A DNA stretch of 64,000 nucleotides from the NCBI RefSeq assembly GCF_036227225.1, contig NZ_CP109444.1:10955501-11019500 (forward strand), in the 5' to 3' direction. Below are positions 43,231 to 52,201 of this stretch, piece by piece (position 1 is the first letter of the stretch; each line of letters begins with the position of its first letter). This DNA comes from Streptomyces sp. NBC_01478. Lineage in GTDB: Bacteria; Actinomycetota; Actinomycetes; Streptomycetales; Streptomycetaceae. Under the pieces are notes generated by a model that was given only the letters and a program-made list of their open reading frames with translations, was not told where the DNA came from and searched no databases. Both the position numbers and the translations under genes were made by a program.

Positions 43231-44472
43231 GTGGACGGCGACGACGGGGTCAGTGGGTCGGAGAGGTCGGAGAAGGGCTCGGCGGATCGGTTCGCGCTCG
43301 CGCGGCGGGCGGTCTCCGCCATCGGGTCGACGCTCGACGAGCGCAGGACGGCGGCGGAGTGCGCGCGGTTCCTCGTCGACGGGCTGTGCGACGCCGCGGC
43401 CGTGGACCTGTTCGCGCAGGACGAGGCGCGCCCGGCACCGCACGGCATGCTGCACCCGATGGCGGCCGCGGGCCGCAAGGAACTGCTGGACAGCCTGCGC
43501 ACCGCGCCACGCGAGGACGTCATGGTCCGCGCCCTGGACGCGGGCCACCCGATCACCACGTCGTTCACCACGAACGACCACGGTGTCCTGGCCGCCCTCT
43601 CCGTGCCGCTGACCGCCTGGGGCAAGGCGTACGGCGCGCTCCTCGCGATCCGCGCCGGACGGACGTTCGCCGACGACGAGGCCGCCGCCGTGCACTACGC
43701 CGCCCGGCTCACCGCGGCCCATCTGCACCACGCCGTCGAACACCACCGGCTGCGCACCACCGCCCTGAACCTGCAACAGGTCCTGCTCACCGAACCCAGC
43801 CGCCCCCACCCCAACGTCGACATGGCCACCCGCTACCTGCCCGCGGGCAGCGGCACCCTCGTCGGCGGCGACTGGTTCGAGGCCGTACGACTGCACTACG
43901 GCCGCACGCTCCTCGTCATCGGCGACGTCATGGGGCACGGCCTGGACGCGGCGGTCGACATGAACGCCTACCGCTCGATGCTGCGCTACGTCGCCTCCAC
44001 CGACCTGCCGCCCCACCGCATCCTGCGCCAGGTGGACACGGCCATGTCCGAGGAGCACAGCCGCCGCCCCGCGACCTGCCTGCTCGCCCTCCTCGACCCG
44101 GAGCGGGGCACGGCCGCGTTCGCCGGCGCGGGCCATCTGCCACCCGCCGTCTTCCACCGCGACGGCGCCGGCGAACTGATCCCCGTCCCCGTCGGACCGC
44201 CCCTCGGCACAGGTCTCGCCGACTACGAGATGACCACGCTCGCCCTCACCCCCGAGGACACCCTGGTCATGTTCACCGACGGGCTGGTCGAGCGCCGCGG
44301 CGAGGACATCGACGTCTCCCTCGCCCGCCTGGCCCGACTGCGCCTGCACCCCGGCCAGGGCGTCTCCCGCCTCCTCGACGACATCGTGCTGCGCCTCCAC
44401 GTCCAGGATGCGGAGGACGACGTGGCCGCGATCGCCGCCCGGCTGCGCCCCCGAGGCCCGATTCCCGGTTGA
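43231..44472 (+). CDS. GAF + SpoIIE (PP2C-type) protein phosphatase
   Basis: 413 residues. GAF-like sensor (residues ~20-165, ECARFLVDGLCDAAAVDLFA, SFTTNDHGVLAALSVPLTAW), then a PP2C/SpoIIE domain with metal-ligand motifs VGGDWFEAVRL, VIGDVMGHGLDAAV, VMFTDGLVERR and EDDVAAI. Family members dephosphorylate anti-anti-sigma factors. GTG 43231 fits AAAGGGG; upstream in-frame starts reach 43129. No kinase or anti-sigma gene is nearby, so the target is unknown. Confidence 0.86.
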   Translation: MDGDDGVSGSERSEKGSADRFALARRAVSAIGSTLDERRTAAECARFLVDGLCDAAAVDLFAQDEARPAPHGMLHPMAAAGRKELLDSLRTAPREDVMVRALDAGHPITTSFTTNDHGVLAALSVPLTAWGKAYGALLAIRAGRTFADDEAAAVHYAARLTAAHLHHAVEHHRLRTTALNLQQVLLTEPSRPHPNVDMATRYLPAGSGTLVGGDWFEAVRLHYGRTLLVIGDVMGHGLDAAVDMNAYRSMLRYVASTDLPPHRILRQVDTAMSEEHSRRPATCLLALLDPERGTAAFAGAGHLPPAVFHRDGAGELIPVPVGPPLGTGLADYEMTTLALTPEDTLVMFTDGLVERRGEDIDVSLARLARLRLHPGQGVSRLLDDIVLRLHVQDAEDDVAAIAARLRPRGPIPG

Positions 44473-44725
44473 CTTCGCAAACGGGAAACAAGTACGGCGG
44501 CCGATGTCCCCGGCCGGGTCGGATCATGAGCCGGCCAGCCGTCCCCCAAGGTTGGGCAACACCTCGGCAACGCCCGGATGTTGCCGGTCACGGCTTGGCC
44601 AACCCCTTTCCGCGCGTTGGCCGCAAATTCATCGCACGCCCCTGACACCCCTTGCCGAGCAAGGCGGAGAGTGATCCGAGGTCTGGTCCACGAGATCCCT
44701 CGAAGCTCTTCAAGAAGGGGCAATC

Positions 44726-46153
44726 ATGGCCGAGTTGACACGTCGTAGACTCCTGGGTTCGGCCGCGGGCGCGCTGGGCGGCGCCGCGGCGCTCTCCCTC
44801 CTCCCGCCGAGCGTCCAGAAAGCCGTCGCCGCCGAGCCGCCGAAGAACGGCTCGCTGCGGGACATCGAACACGTCGTCATGCTGATGCAGGAGAACCGGT
44901 CGTTCGACCACTACTTCGGAACCCTGTCCGGCGTTCGCGGATTCGCCGATCCGCACGCACGCAAACTCGACACCGGGCGCAGCGTCTTCTACCAGCCGGA
45001 CGCCGTGAACCCGAAGGGCTACCTCCTCCCGTTCCACCTCGACACCCACACCTCCAGCGCGCAGGCCATCCCGTCCACCAGTCACGCATGGTCGGTGCAG
45101 CACCAGGCCTGGAACAACGGCAAGATGGACCAGTGGCTGCCCGCCCACCGCGCGGCCGACGGCGTCAACGGCCCCTATGTGATGGGCTATTACACGCGCG
45201 AGGACATCCCGTTCCAGTTCGCGCTCGCCGAGACCTTCACCATCTGCGACAACTACTTCTGCTCGGTGTTCGGACCGACCTGGCCCAACCGGTTGATGTG
45301 GATGACCGGTTCGATCGACCCCGGCGGCACCCAGGGCGGCCCGATCATCAGCAACGTCGCGCCGACGCCCTACCGTTGGACGACGTACGCGGAACGCCTC
45401 CAGAACGCGGGCGTGAGCTGGAAGGTGTACCAGGAGGAGGACGACTACGGCACCAACATGCTGGAGCAGTTTGCCTCGTTCAGGAACGCGCAGCCCGGGT
45501 CCGACCTGTACGAGCGGGGTGTACGGCCGCAGCCGCACGGCACGTTCGAGGACGACGCGCGCAACGACCGGCTGCCGACGGTGTCGTGGATCTGCCCCAC
45601 GAGCTACCAGTCGGAACACCCGGACTACCTCCCGGCCGCCGGTGCCGACTACGTCGCGTCGAAGATCGAGGCGATCGCCTCGAACCCGAAGGTGTGGCGC
45701 AAGACCGCGTTCATCCTCAACTACGACGAGAACGACGGCCTGTTCGACCACGTCGTCCCGCCGACGCCGCCCGCGGGCACGAAAGACGAGTTCATCCAGG
45801 GCCTGCCGATCGGCGGTGGCTTCCGCGTCCCCGCCATCATCATCTCGCCCTGGACCGTGGGCGGTTGGGTCGCCTCGGAGGCCTTCGACCACACCTCGGC
45901 GCTGCAGTTCCTGGAGCGGTTCACCGGCGTCGAGGAGCCGAACGTCACCGATTGGCGCCGGGAGACCTTCGGCGACTTCACCACCGCGTTCCGCTTCCGC
46001 GACGCCCGCCCGCGCTCGCCCCGGCTGCCCCACGACACGGCGGAGCAGTTGGAGAAGGCACAGGAGGAAGTGGCGACACTCCCGAAGCCCACGCTGCCGG
46101 GCGCGGACCAGAAGTTCCCGCACCAGGAACGCGGCAGACGCCCGCACGTCTGA
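44726..46153 (+). CDS. Tat-exported phosphoesterase (bacterial phospholipase C / acid phosphatase superfamily)
   Basis: 475 residues. Twin-arginine signal MAELTRRRLLGSAAGALGG followed by a hydrophobic stretch to AVAAEP. The phosphoesterase domain shows VVMLMQENRSFDHYFGTLSG (metal-binding Glu-Asn), VFGPTWPNRLMWMTG, and YDENDGLFDHVVPP. The C-terminal beta domains of the 700-residue actinobacterial phospholipases C are absent, so it is a short form. Start ATG 44726 follows AAGGGG. Substrate: phospholipid or phosphate ester, unresolved. Confidence 0.88.
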   Translation: MAELTRRRLLGSAAGALGGAAALSLLPPSVQKAVAAEPPKNGSLRDIEHVVMLMQENRSFDHYFGTLSGVRGFADPHARKLDTGRSVFYQPDAVNPKGYLLPFHLDTHTSSAQAIPSTSHAWSVQHQAWNNGKMDQWLPAHRAADGVNGPYVMGYYTREDIPFQFALAETFTICDNYFCSVFGPTWPNRLMWMTGSIDPGGTQGGPIISNVAPTPYRWTTYAERLQNAGVSWKVYQEEDDYGTNMLEQFASFRNAQPGSDLYERGVRPQPHGTFEDDARNDRLPTVSWICPTSYQSEHPDYLPAAGADYVASKIEAIASNPKVWRKTAFILNYDENDGLFDHVVPPTPPAGTKDEFIQGLPIGGGFRVPAIIISPWTVGGWVASEAFDHTSALQFLERFTGVEEPNVTDWRRETFGDFTTAFRFRDARPRSPRLPHDTAEQLEKAQEEVATLPKPTLPGADQKFPHQERGRRPHV

Positions 46154-46200
46154 CCGAACCTTCATGGTGGGCGGCCCTGGCTGGTGTGATGCGGCCGGGA

Positions 46201-46440
46201 CCGCCCTTGCGGCTGGTGTGGTCCGGTCGGCATCGCTTGTGTCGCGGGGTTGGTTCGTTCGGCGGAGCCGTGCCGACCGGCGTGGCGTGCGCCGGCAGTG
46301 TCTGGCTTGGACCCCGTGACGGGTGGCCTCGGCCGGTGTGGTCCCGTCGGGGTCGCCCGTGCGCCAGGGGTTGTCCGTTCGGCGCGGCCGGGCCGAGCAC
46401 CGCCGCGTACGCCGGCAGCGTCTGACCTGCCCCCCCCCGT
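46201..46440. repeat. two degenerate 120-bp tandem units between convergent genes
   Basis: 46201-46320 and 46321-46440 align with a 120-bp period; from about the tenth base to near the end of each unit the identity is roughly three-quarters by eye. Both share GGTGTGGTCC-like starts and end with GCCGGCAG(T/C)GTCTG. A third partial unit begins at ~46450 and runs into the end of the kinase gene. No coding frame was supported. Confidence 0.5.
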
Positions 46441-46461
46441 GAAGGTCGGCCTCGGCCGATG

Positions 46462-47325
46462 TCACCCGGTCAGGGCCGCCCGTGCCGCCGACAGTGCCCG
46501 CTCCGCATAGCCGCGGCCGAACAGCACCACGTGCACCAGCAGCGGAAACAGTTGGTGCAGGCCGATCCGGTCGGCCCAGCCGGGGGCGAGTGGCGCGGAC
46601 TCTCGGTAGCCGTCCAGGACCTCGGGCAGGTGTGGGCAGCCGAAGAGGTGCAGCATCGCCAGGTCGGTCTCCCGGTGTCCGCCGTGTGCGGCCGGATCGA
46701 TCAGCCAGACCTGTCCGTCGGCACCCCACAGCACGTTGCCGTCCCACAGATCCCCGTGCAGTCGCGCGGGCGGCTCGGCGGGACCGGCCAGTTCGGGCAG
46801 CCGCTCGCAGACCCGCTCGACCGTCTTGCCCTCGGAGGTGCTCAGCGTGCCTGCGTCGACCGCGCGGCGCAGGTAGGGCAACACCCGTTGCCCGGCATAC
46901 CAGTTGGGCCAGTCGGGGGCCGGCTCGTTGCGCATCGGCGCAAGCCCGATGTACGCGTCCGTCGGACCACCGGGCGGCGGTGCGCCGAACGCGGGTGCGC
47001 CGGAGGCGTGCAGGGCGGCCAGGTCGCGGCCGAACCGGACGGCGGCCCGCGCGCTCGGTGACCCGGTCGGGACGTGGTCGGTGACCAGCCAGTTCCCGAC
47101 CTGTCCCCGCACTGCGGGCACCCGGACCGTCCCGGCGTCCGCCAGCCAGCGCAGCCCCGCCGCCTCGGCCCGCACCGCGCCCGGCGCCGCGTCACCCTTG
47201 ACCACCACCGACTGCCCACCGTCGAGCGCGACTTCGGTGACCGCCCCGGACAACGGACGCTCGCCGATCACCGCGCACCCGGTGAGCCGGGCCACCGCCT
47301 GCCCCGGACTCTCGCCTTCGATCAC
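46462..47325 (-). CDS. fructosamine kinase / aminoglycoside phosphotransferase-like protein
   Basis: 287 residues. Kinase-fold core with the phosphotransferase loop RLHGDLWDGNVLWG (catalytic Asp) and metal Asp in WLIDPAAHGG, followed by RETDLAMLHLFG, the pattern of fructosamine-3-kinases. These phosphorylate glycated amines or lysine to trigger deglycation. The GTG at 47325 is a weak start; ATG 47370 overlaps the previous gene by 26 bp. Co-directional with the P-loop kinase upstream. Confidence 0.84.
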   Translation of the reverse strand: MIEGESPGQAVARLTGCAVIGERPLSGAVTEVALDGGQSVVVKGDAAPGAVRAEAAGLRWLADAGTVRVPAVRGQVGNWLVTDHVPTGSPSARAAVRFGRDLAALHASGAPAFGAPPPGGPTDAYIGLAPMRNEPAPDWPNWYAGQRVLPYLRRAVDAGTLSTSEGKTVERVCERLPELAGPAEPPARLHGDLWDGNVLWGADGQVWLIDPAAHGGHRETDLAMLHLFGCPHLPEVLDGYRESAPLAPGWADRIGLHQLFPLLVHVVLFGRGYAERALSAARAALTG

Positions 47326-47344
47326 GGGAACAGCGTACGACCGG

Positions 47345-47884
47345 TCAACCAACCGTAGATCGAGAGACATCGGACAGGCCGGATTCCCGCAGCACCCGCT
47401 CCACCGTCGCCTCCAGCGGGCTCGCAGCCGGGACCACCGTCTCGACGTCACCGGGCAGCACGTCCAACGGCCGGTACCACTCACGGAGTTGGTGCTCTGT
47501 GACCTCGTCCGCGATGGGCTTCGTGGCGTGCCGGGCCAGGGTCTCCTCGAAGGGCACGTCGAGGTAGTAGCAGTGCGTGCGGCCCGGATGGTCGGCGAGC
47601 AGAGCGGCCAGCATCTCGCCGTAGTGCGCGACGTAGAGCATGCCTTCCAGCACGGTGTGGAAGCCGTGCGCCAGAGCGTGCCGGACGGTCAGGTCGATCA
47701 GGCCGATGTTCGCGCCGCCGGGGATGTCACGCTCACGAAGCACCTCGCGGCGGATGACGTCCTGGCGCACCAGGGCGATGCCCCGGCCGTACCGCTCACG
47801 CAGACCGGTGGCTACCGAGCTCTTTCCGGAGGCGCTGTTGCCGCGCAGCACGATCAGCCGGGCGGGGGAGGAGGGCGTTGTCAC
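47345..47884 (-). CDS. small P-loop kinase-like protein
   Basis: 179 residues. Walker A GNSASGKSS at residues 15-23, then RQDVIRREVL and VLEGMLYVAHY, with CYYLDVPFEETLARHATKP at the lid region, as in adenylate/shikimate-like or AAA_33 kinases. GTG start at 47884. The adjacent fructosamine-kinase-like gene is 20 bp downstream, so they are probably cotranscribed; the substrate is not assigned. Confidence 0.82.
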   Translation of the reverse strand: MTTPSSPARLIVLRGNSASGKSSVATGLRERYGRGIALVRQDVIRREVLRERDIPGGANIGLIDLTVRHALAHGFHTVLEGMLYVAHYGEMLAALLADHPGRTHCYYLDVPFEETLARHATKPIADEVTEHQLREWYRPLDVLPGDVETVVPAASPLEATVERVLRESGLSDVSRSTVG

Positions 47885-48007
47885 CGAGGCACCCTATCCA
47901 CCATGTGGCACTGAGTGACCGAGTAGGTACAAAGCGCCTCCTGGGGCTCGCCCGGTCTGCTTGTGTCGTGGGAAAATGGTGTGATAACGGTGATTGGTGG
48001 CAGGGCC

Positions 48008-49237
48008 ATGACGGACGCGGAGATCGACTACGCGGCGGTGTTCCAGGGGCTGCCCGGCATGGTGGCCCTGCTGACGCCCGACCTGGTGTATGCGGACGCC
48101 AACGAGGAGTTCCTGCGCATGTCCGGCCGCACCCGTGAGCAGGTCGTCGGCCGCTTCCTCTTCGACGTCTTCCCCGACAACCCGAACGACCCGGCCGCCA
48201 CCGGCATGCGCAACCTGGAGACCTCGCTGCGCCGCGTCCTGTCCACGGGCGAACGCGACGCCATGGCCCTCCAGCGCTACGACGTCGAGTCGACGGCCTG
48301 CCCCGGGCAGTGGGACCAGCGCTACTGGAGCCCGGTCAACGCACCCTTGCTCGACCCGGACGGCAAGGTCGTCCTCCTCGTCCACCGGGTCGAGGAGGTC
48401 ACCGAACTGATCCGGGCCCGCGGCGGCCCCGGCAGCAGCCGCACCCGGGTACTGGAGGCCGAGCTGTACACCCGCGCCCGCGAACTCCAGGAGGTGAACG
48501 AACGGCTGCGCAGCGCCCACGCCCGCGAACGCGAGGTCGCCCTGGCCCTCCAGGAAGCGATGCTGCCCACCCGCCGGCAGAGCGCGGTCCACCAGATCGC
48601 CGTCCGCTACCGGCCCGCCGTCGGCTCCCTCAACGTCTGCGGCGACTGGTACGACGTGGTCGGCCTGGTCGGCGGCGACCGCATCGGCGTCTCCGTCGGG
48701 GACGTCGTCGGCCACGGCCTGGCCGCCGCCGGCGTCATGGGCCAACTGCGCAGCGCCCTGAGCGCCACCTCCCGGGTCGCGGACGGCCCCGCCCAGGCCC
48801 TGGACGTCCTGGGCCGCTACGCCCACGTCGTCGACGGCGCCGAATCCGCCACCGTGGTCACGACGTTCGTCGACTTCGACCGGCACACCATCACCTACAG
48901 CAGCGCCGGACACCCGCCGCCCGCCCTGGTCCACCCCGACGGCCGCGTGGAGTTCCTGGACCGGGCCACCGACCCACCGCTCGACGCCCGTCCCGACCCG
49001 ATGCCCAGGCCGCAGGCCACCACCGCGTTCTCCCCGGGCTCCACCCTGGTCCTCTACACCGACGGCCTGATCGAACGCCGCCGCGAGGACATCGACAAGG
49101 GCCTGGCCCGCCTCGCCGACTCCCTGGTCCGCCACCGGAACACCGACCCCGAGGCCCTCGCCGACGCCGTACTCCTCGAACTCCTCCCGCACGGGGGCGC
49201 CACCGACGACACGGCCCTGGTCATCGTGCGGCTCTGA
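48008..49237 (+). CDS. PAS + SpoIIE protein phosphatase
   Basis: 409 residues. PAS domain at the N-terminus (YAAVFQGLPGMVALLTPDLV, DANEEFLRMSGRTREQVVG), a coiled-coil linker with repeats of ER and REREVALALQEAML, and a PP2C-like SpoIIE domain (VCGDWYDVV, GVSVGDVVGHGLAAAG, VLYTDGLIERRR, DDTALVIVRL). ATG 48008 was chosen over the upstream ATG. It should dephosphorylate an anti-sigma antagonist in response to a signal sensed by the PAS domain. Confidence 0.88.
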   Translation: MTDAEIDYAAVFQGLPGMVALLTPDLVYADANEEFLRMSGRTREQVVGRFLFDVFPDNPNDPAATGMRNLETSLRRVLSTGERDAMALQRYDVESTACPGQWDQRYWSPVNAPLLDPDGKVVLLVHRVEEVTELIRARGGPGSSRTRVLEAELYTRARELQEVNERLRSAHAREREVALALQEAMLPTRRQSAVHQIAVRYRPAVGSLNVCGDWYDVVGLVGGDRIGVSVGDVVGHGLAAAGVMGQLRSALSATSRVADGPAQALDVLGRYAHVVDGAESATVVTTFVDFDRHTITYSSAGHPPPALVHPDGRVEFLDRATDPPLDARPDPMPRPQATTAFSPGSTLVLYTDGLIERRREDIDKGLARLADSLVRHRNTDPEALADAVLLELLPHGGATDDTALVIVRL

Positions 49238-49294
49238 CCGGCCGTAGAAAATCCGCGACATACGACGATCCGCGTCATACGGCGATCCGGGGGG

Positions 49295-52198
49295 TCACAC
49301 GACGATGCACGTCATCGCCGCCCACAGCAGCGGCGAGTGCTCGACACCGCCGTCCGCGCGCCAGCGGTCGAGCTGCTCGCGCTGCCAGGCGCCGAGGCTG
49401 TGCACGGGGTCGTCGTCCTCGTGAGCCGCGTCGACGGCGATGATCGCCTCCGACAACGGGCGTACGGAGTCCGGGAGTCGGGCCAGTTGGTGGAAGGCGA
49501 AACTGGTCGGCAGGACCCAGCGGGTCGCGGTGACCAGCTCGGCGCCGTTGTACAGCATCGCCGTCGCCAGGCCGAACGACTCGGCGAACCGCAGATCGCC
49601 GCCGCTCTCGCAGCCGATGAGGGCGACCCGGGGCGGCGCGGGCCAGATCCGGCCGCCCGGCTCACCGTCCGCGCGCAGCGGGAGCGAGCCCAGCAGGAGG
49701 TCCTTGGCGGACAGTGGCCGGTGCGTGCGCAGCGGCTCGGCCAGGCCGGTGGCCCCCGCGGCGCAGCACAGGTGCAGGGTGCCGTCCTCGCTCTGCCCGC
49801 CCTCGACCGGCGCGCCGCTCACATGGCCGACGTACATCAGCCTGCGGGCACCCTTGCGCAGTACACCGCTCAACCAGTCCCGGTCCAGGTCCGTACGGCG
49901 GAAGGCCTCCGCCGGCGTCGCGACGGACGGGACGACGGCGCCCGCGTCGAGGCGGCGCCGGACCAGGGACACCAGCTCCGGGTCGGAGCCCGGCGGCCCC
50001 AGGACCGAGCCGAGCGGAGAATCGGCGCGGAAGCCGGGGACACGGGGGTCGAGGACGAGAACGACCGGGTCCGTGTCGCTGCTCGGTGTCGTTGCGGGCG
50101 CCGGCTCCCGTGGCCGCAGCGACGCCGGCGCGGTGGTCACCACGTCCGCCAGGTCGATGAGCCGTACGTCGGTGCCGTCGTCGACGGAGAGGAGTTCCCA
50201 GGGCACCTGGGCGACGCGGGGCGACGGCTGGATCCGGATCAGCGGACGGCCCGCCCGCTCCGCCACCTGCCGTAGCTGCGCGGTCAGTTGCTCCGGCCAC
50301 AACGCCTCGGCCAGCACCCGTGCGAGCCGGCGCTCACTGTCGTACGAGGCCAGCGCGCCCGAGTCGAACGCCCGCCGCATGCCCTCCGCCCCGTCGCCCG
50401 CCGCCGGCAGCGCGTCGGCCAACACCTGTACCGCCGCGTCGACTTCGGCACCGGGACCGTGACCGGTGCCGAACCCCCGGGCGCCGCCCGCCCATGTCCA
50501 GGTCATGAGCAGGTCGCCGGCGTCGGCCAGTCGGACCTGGACGACGGGGCGGTTCGTCAGGTCGTCGGTGATCCAGAACGGCACCGCGTCCTCGTGCGCG
50601 ATCCGCCGGTGATAGCGGAACTCGGCCGCCGCGATGTACTCCTGGAGCGCGACGCGGCCCGGCCCGGACTGGGCCGACATCCGCACCTTCGGCGGCGGCG
50701 CGACCCGCAGCCCGACCGAGGCGGCGGCCTCCGCCGCGACACCGCCGAGCGCCATCGTGCCCTCGGCGCGGTCGTAGGCGTCCATGACCTTCATGGCCGC
50801 GTTCGGGAACACCGACGCGGGGTCCTCGACCGGCACGGAGGGTGGTGTGCGGTTCAGCGCCAACGAGGCGCCGGCGCACCGGTGTTCGGCCAGTTCGAAG
50901 AGCAGGCCCTGGTCCTGGCGGCGGATCGCGAGGCGGAACACCAACCGCATGGCCTCGTCGGCCAGTTCGAGCCACTGGCTGCGCGCGTGGGCGGTCGCGA
51001 AGTCGTAGCGTGCCGCCTCCAGGGCCAGTGCGGCGGGCAGGGCGAGGGAGAGCGCGTTGGCGATCGACTCCCGCTCGCGGTCGCCGTGGTCCGTCCGGTT
51101 CAGGTTGTCCTCGAGGGTGCGGGCGAGCATGAGGTCGACCTGCGCGCACCGCTCGTACACCTCCCGCTCCTGATACACGTCCCGGGCTGCCTGGGCCAGC
51201 CGCTTCATCTCGTCGATGTCGCCCCGCTCATAGGCGTGTTGGGCGCCCAGCAGCATGGTGTCGGCGGCGCCGATCGAGGCACCGAGCCGCTCGAACCGGG
51301 CCAGGCTCGCCGCCAGCAGCTCCTCCGCGCCGATGGTGTCGCCGCGCCGGCCGGCGAGAAAGGCACGCGCCTGCTCACAGACCGCGAGGTCCCCGAACCG
51401 CCGCTGTCCCTCGAAGAACGCGGACGCTTCGGCGAACAACCGCTCCGCCAGGTCGAGTTCGCCCCGGTGCAGCGCGGCGTACGCCCGGTGCGCGAGCAGT
51501 GTCCGCTGCTCACCGGTGTCTCCGGACTCCCGGAAGCGGTCCTCGGCGCGGGCGAAGAAGTCCTCGGCCGCCTCGAACCGCCCGGTCGAGGAGCAGATCA
51601 GACCCAGGGCGACCAACAGCCGGGGGACGGTCTCCACCGCCGTCTCCGGAGTGGTGGCCAGCAGCGCCGACGCCTGTTCCTCGGCGGCTCCCCACTCGCC
51701 CCGCTCCATCAGCAAGTGCACCCGGGTCAGGCCGAGTTCGGAGGTGCGCAGCCCGTCGGGGTCGTGGAACTCGGGCAGGCGGAGGGCCGCCTCGTCGAGC
51801 CGGGCCAGCGCCTCGTCCAGGCGCCCGGTCCGGCGCAGCAGGTCGGCGTCGGCGATCAGTGTCCGCAGCAGCATCTCCAGCCACAGTTGCCGGCCCTGCG
51901 GCCCCATCGGCTCCGACGCGATGCCGTCGAGCAGCGCGCGGGACCGCGTGTTGGCGTCCTCCGCCCCGGCCAGGTCGGTGGCGACGAGCCGGACACTCGC
52001 GATGTTCGCCAGCAGATGCGCGCGCAGGAACCGGACGTCCGGCGAGTCCTCGAAGGACTCGGCCAGGGCCAGCAACTCCTCGTAGACGGCGACCGCTGCG
52101 GTGAGATCGGCACCGAGCTGATACTCCTCGGCTTGGGCCAGACCGCTGTCGAAGGGCTCACCGTAGAGCTGCGCCACCCCACCGTTCTCGTTCGGCAT
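49295..52198 (-). CDS. TPR-CHAT (caspase-like) protein
   Basis: 967 residues, no signal peptide. Residues ~1-400 are helical TPR-type repeats (FEDSPDVRFLRAHLLANIAS, FRESGDTGEQRTLLAHRAYA, ELDLAERLFAEASAFFEGQ). Residues ~660-967 are a CHAT peptidase domain with the caspase-type dyad: His792 in MYVGHVSGA and Cys863 in ALIGCESGGDLRFAESFG. The middle (FRYHRRIAHEDAVPFWITDD) is beta-rich. CHAT proteases act in regulated-proteolysis and conflict systems. It is last in a three-gene minus operon, with 3 bp between it and the gene before; the two upstream partners are unassigned. Confidence 0.87.
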   Translation of the reverse strand: MPNENGGVAQLYGEPFDSGLAQAEEYQLGADLTAAVAVYEELLALAESFEDSPDVRFLRAHLLANIASVRLVATDLAGAEDANTRSRALLDGIASEPMGPQGRQLWLEMLLRTLIADADLLRRTGRLDEALARLDEAALRLPEFHDPDGLRTSELGLTRVHLLMERGEWGAAEEQASALLATTPETAVETVPRLLVALGLICSSTGRFEAAEDFFARAEDRFRESGDTGEQRTLLAHRAYAALHRGELDLAERLFAEASAFFEGQRRFGDLAVCEQARAFLAGRRGDTIGAEELLAASLARFERLGASIGAADTMLLGAQHAYERGDIDEMKRLAQAARDVYQEREVYERCAQVDLMLARTLEDNLNRTDHGDRERESIANALSLALPAALALEAARYDFATAHARSQWLELADEAMRLVFRLAIRRQDQGLLFELAEHRCAGASLALNRTPPSVPVEDPASVFPNAAMKVMDAYDRAEGTMALGGVAAEAAASVGLRVAPPPKVRMSAQSGPGRVALQEYIAAAEFRYHRRIAHEDAVPFWITDDLTNRPVVQVRLADAGDLLMTWTWAGGARGFGTGHGPGAEVDAAVQVLADALPAAGDGAEGMRRAFDSGALASYDSERRLARVLAEALWPEQLTAQLRQVAERAGRPLIRIQPSPRVAQVPWELLSVDDGTDVRLIDLADVVTTAPASLRPREPAPATTPSSDTDPVVLVLDPRVPGFRADSPLGSVLGPPGSDPELVSLVRRRLDAGAVVPSVATPAEAFRRTDLDRDWLSGVLRKGARRLMYVGHVSGAPVEGGQSEDGTLHLCCAAGATGLAEPLRTHRPLSAKDLLLGSLPLRADGEPGGRIWPAPPRVALIGCESGGDLRFAESFGLATAMLYNGAELVTATRWVLPTSFAFHQLARLPDSVRPLSEAIIAVDAAHEDDDPVHSLGAWQREQLDRWRADGGVEHSPLLWAAMTCIVV

Positions 52199-52201
52199 CG
52201 G

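Noticed and set aside
49238..49294. Short degenerate repeats (ATACGACGATCC-like) between the SpoIIE and CHAT genes
   Set aside because: Only two imperfect copies in 57 bp; indistinguishable from background similarity.
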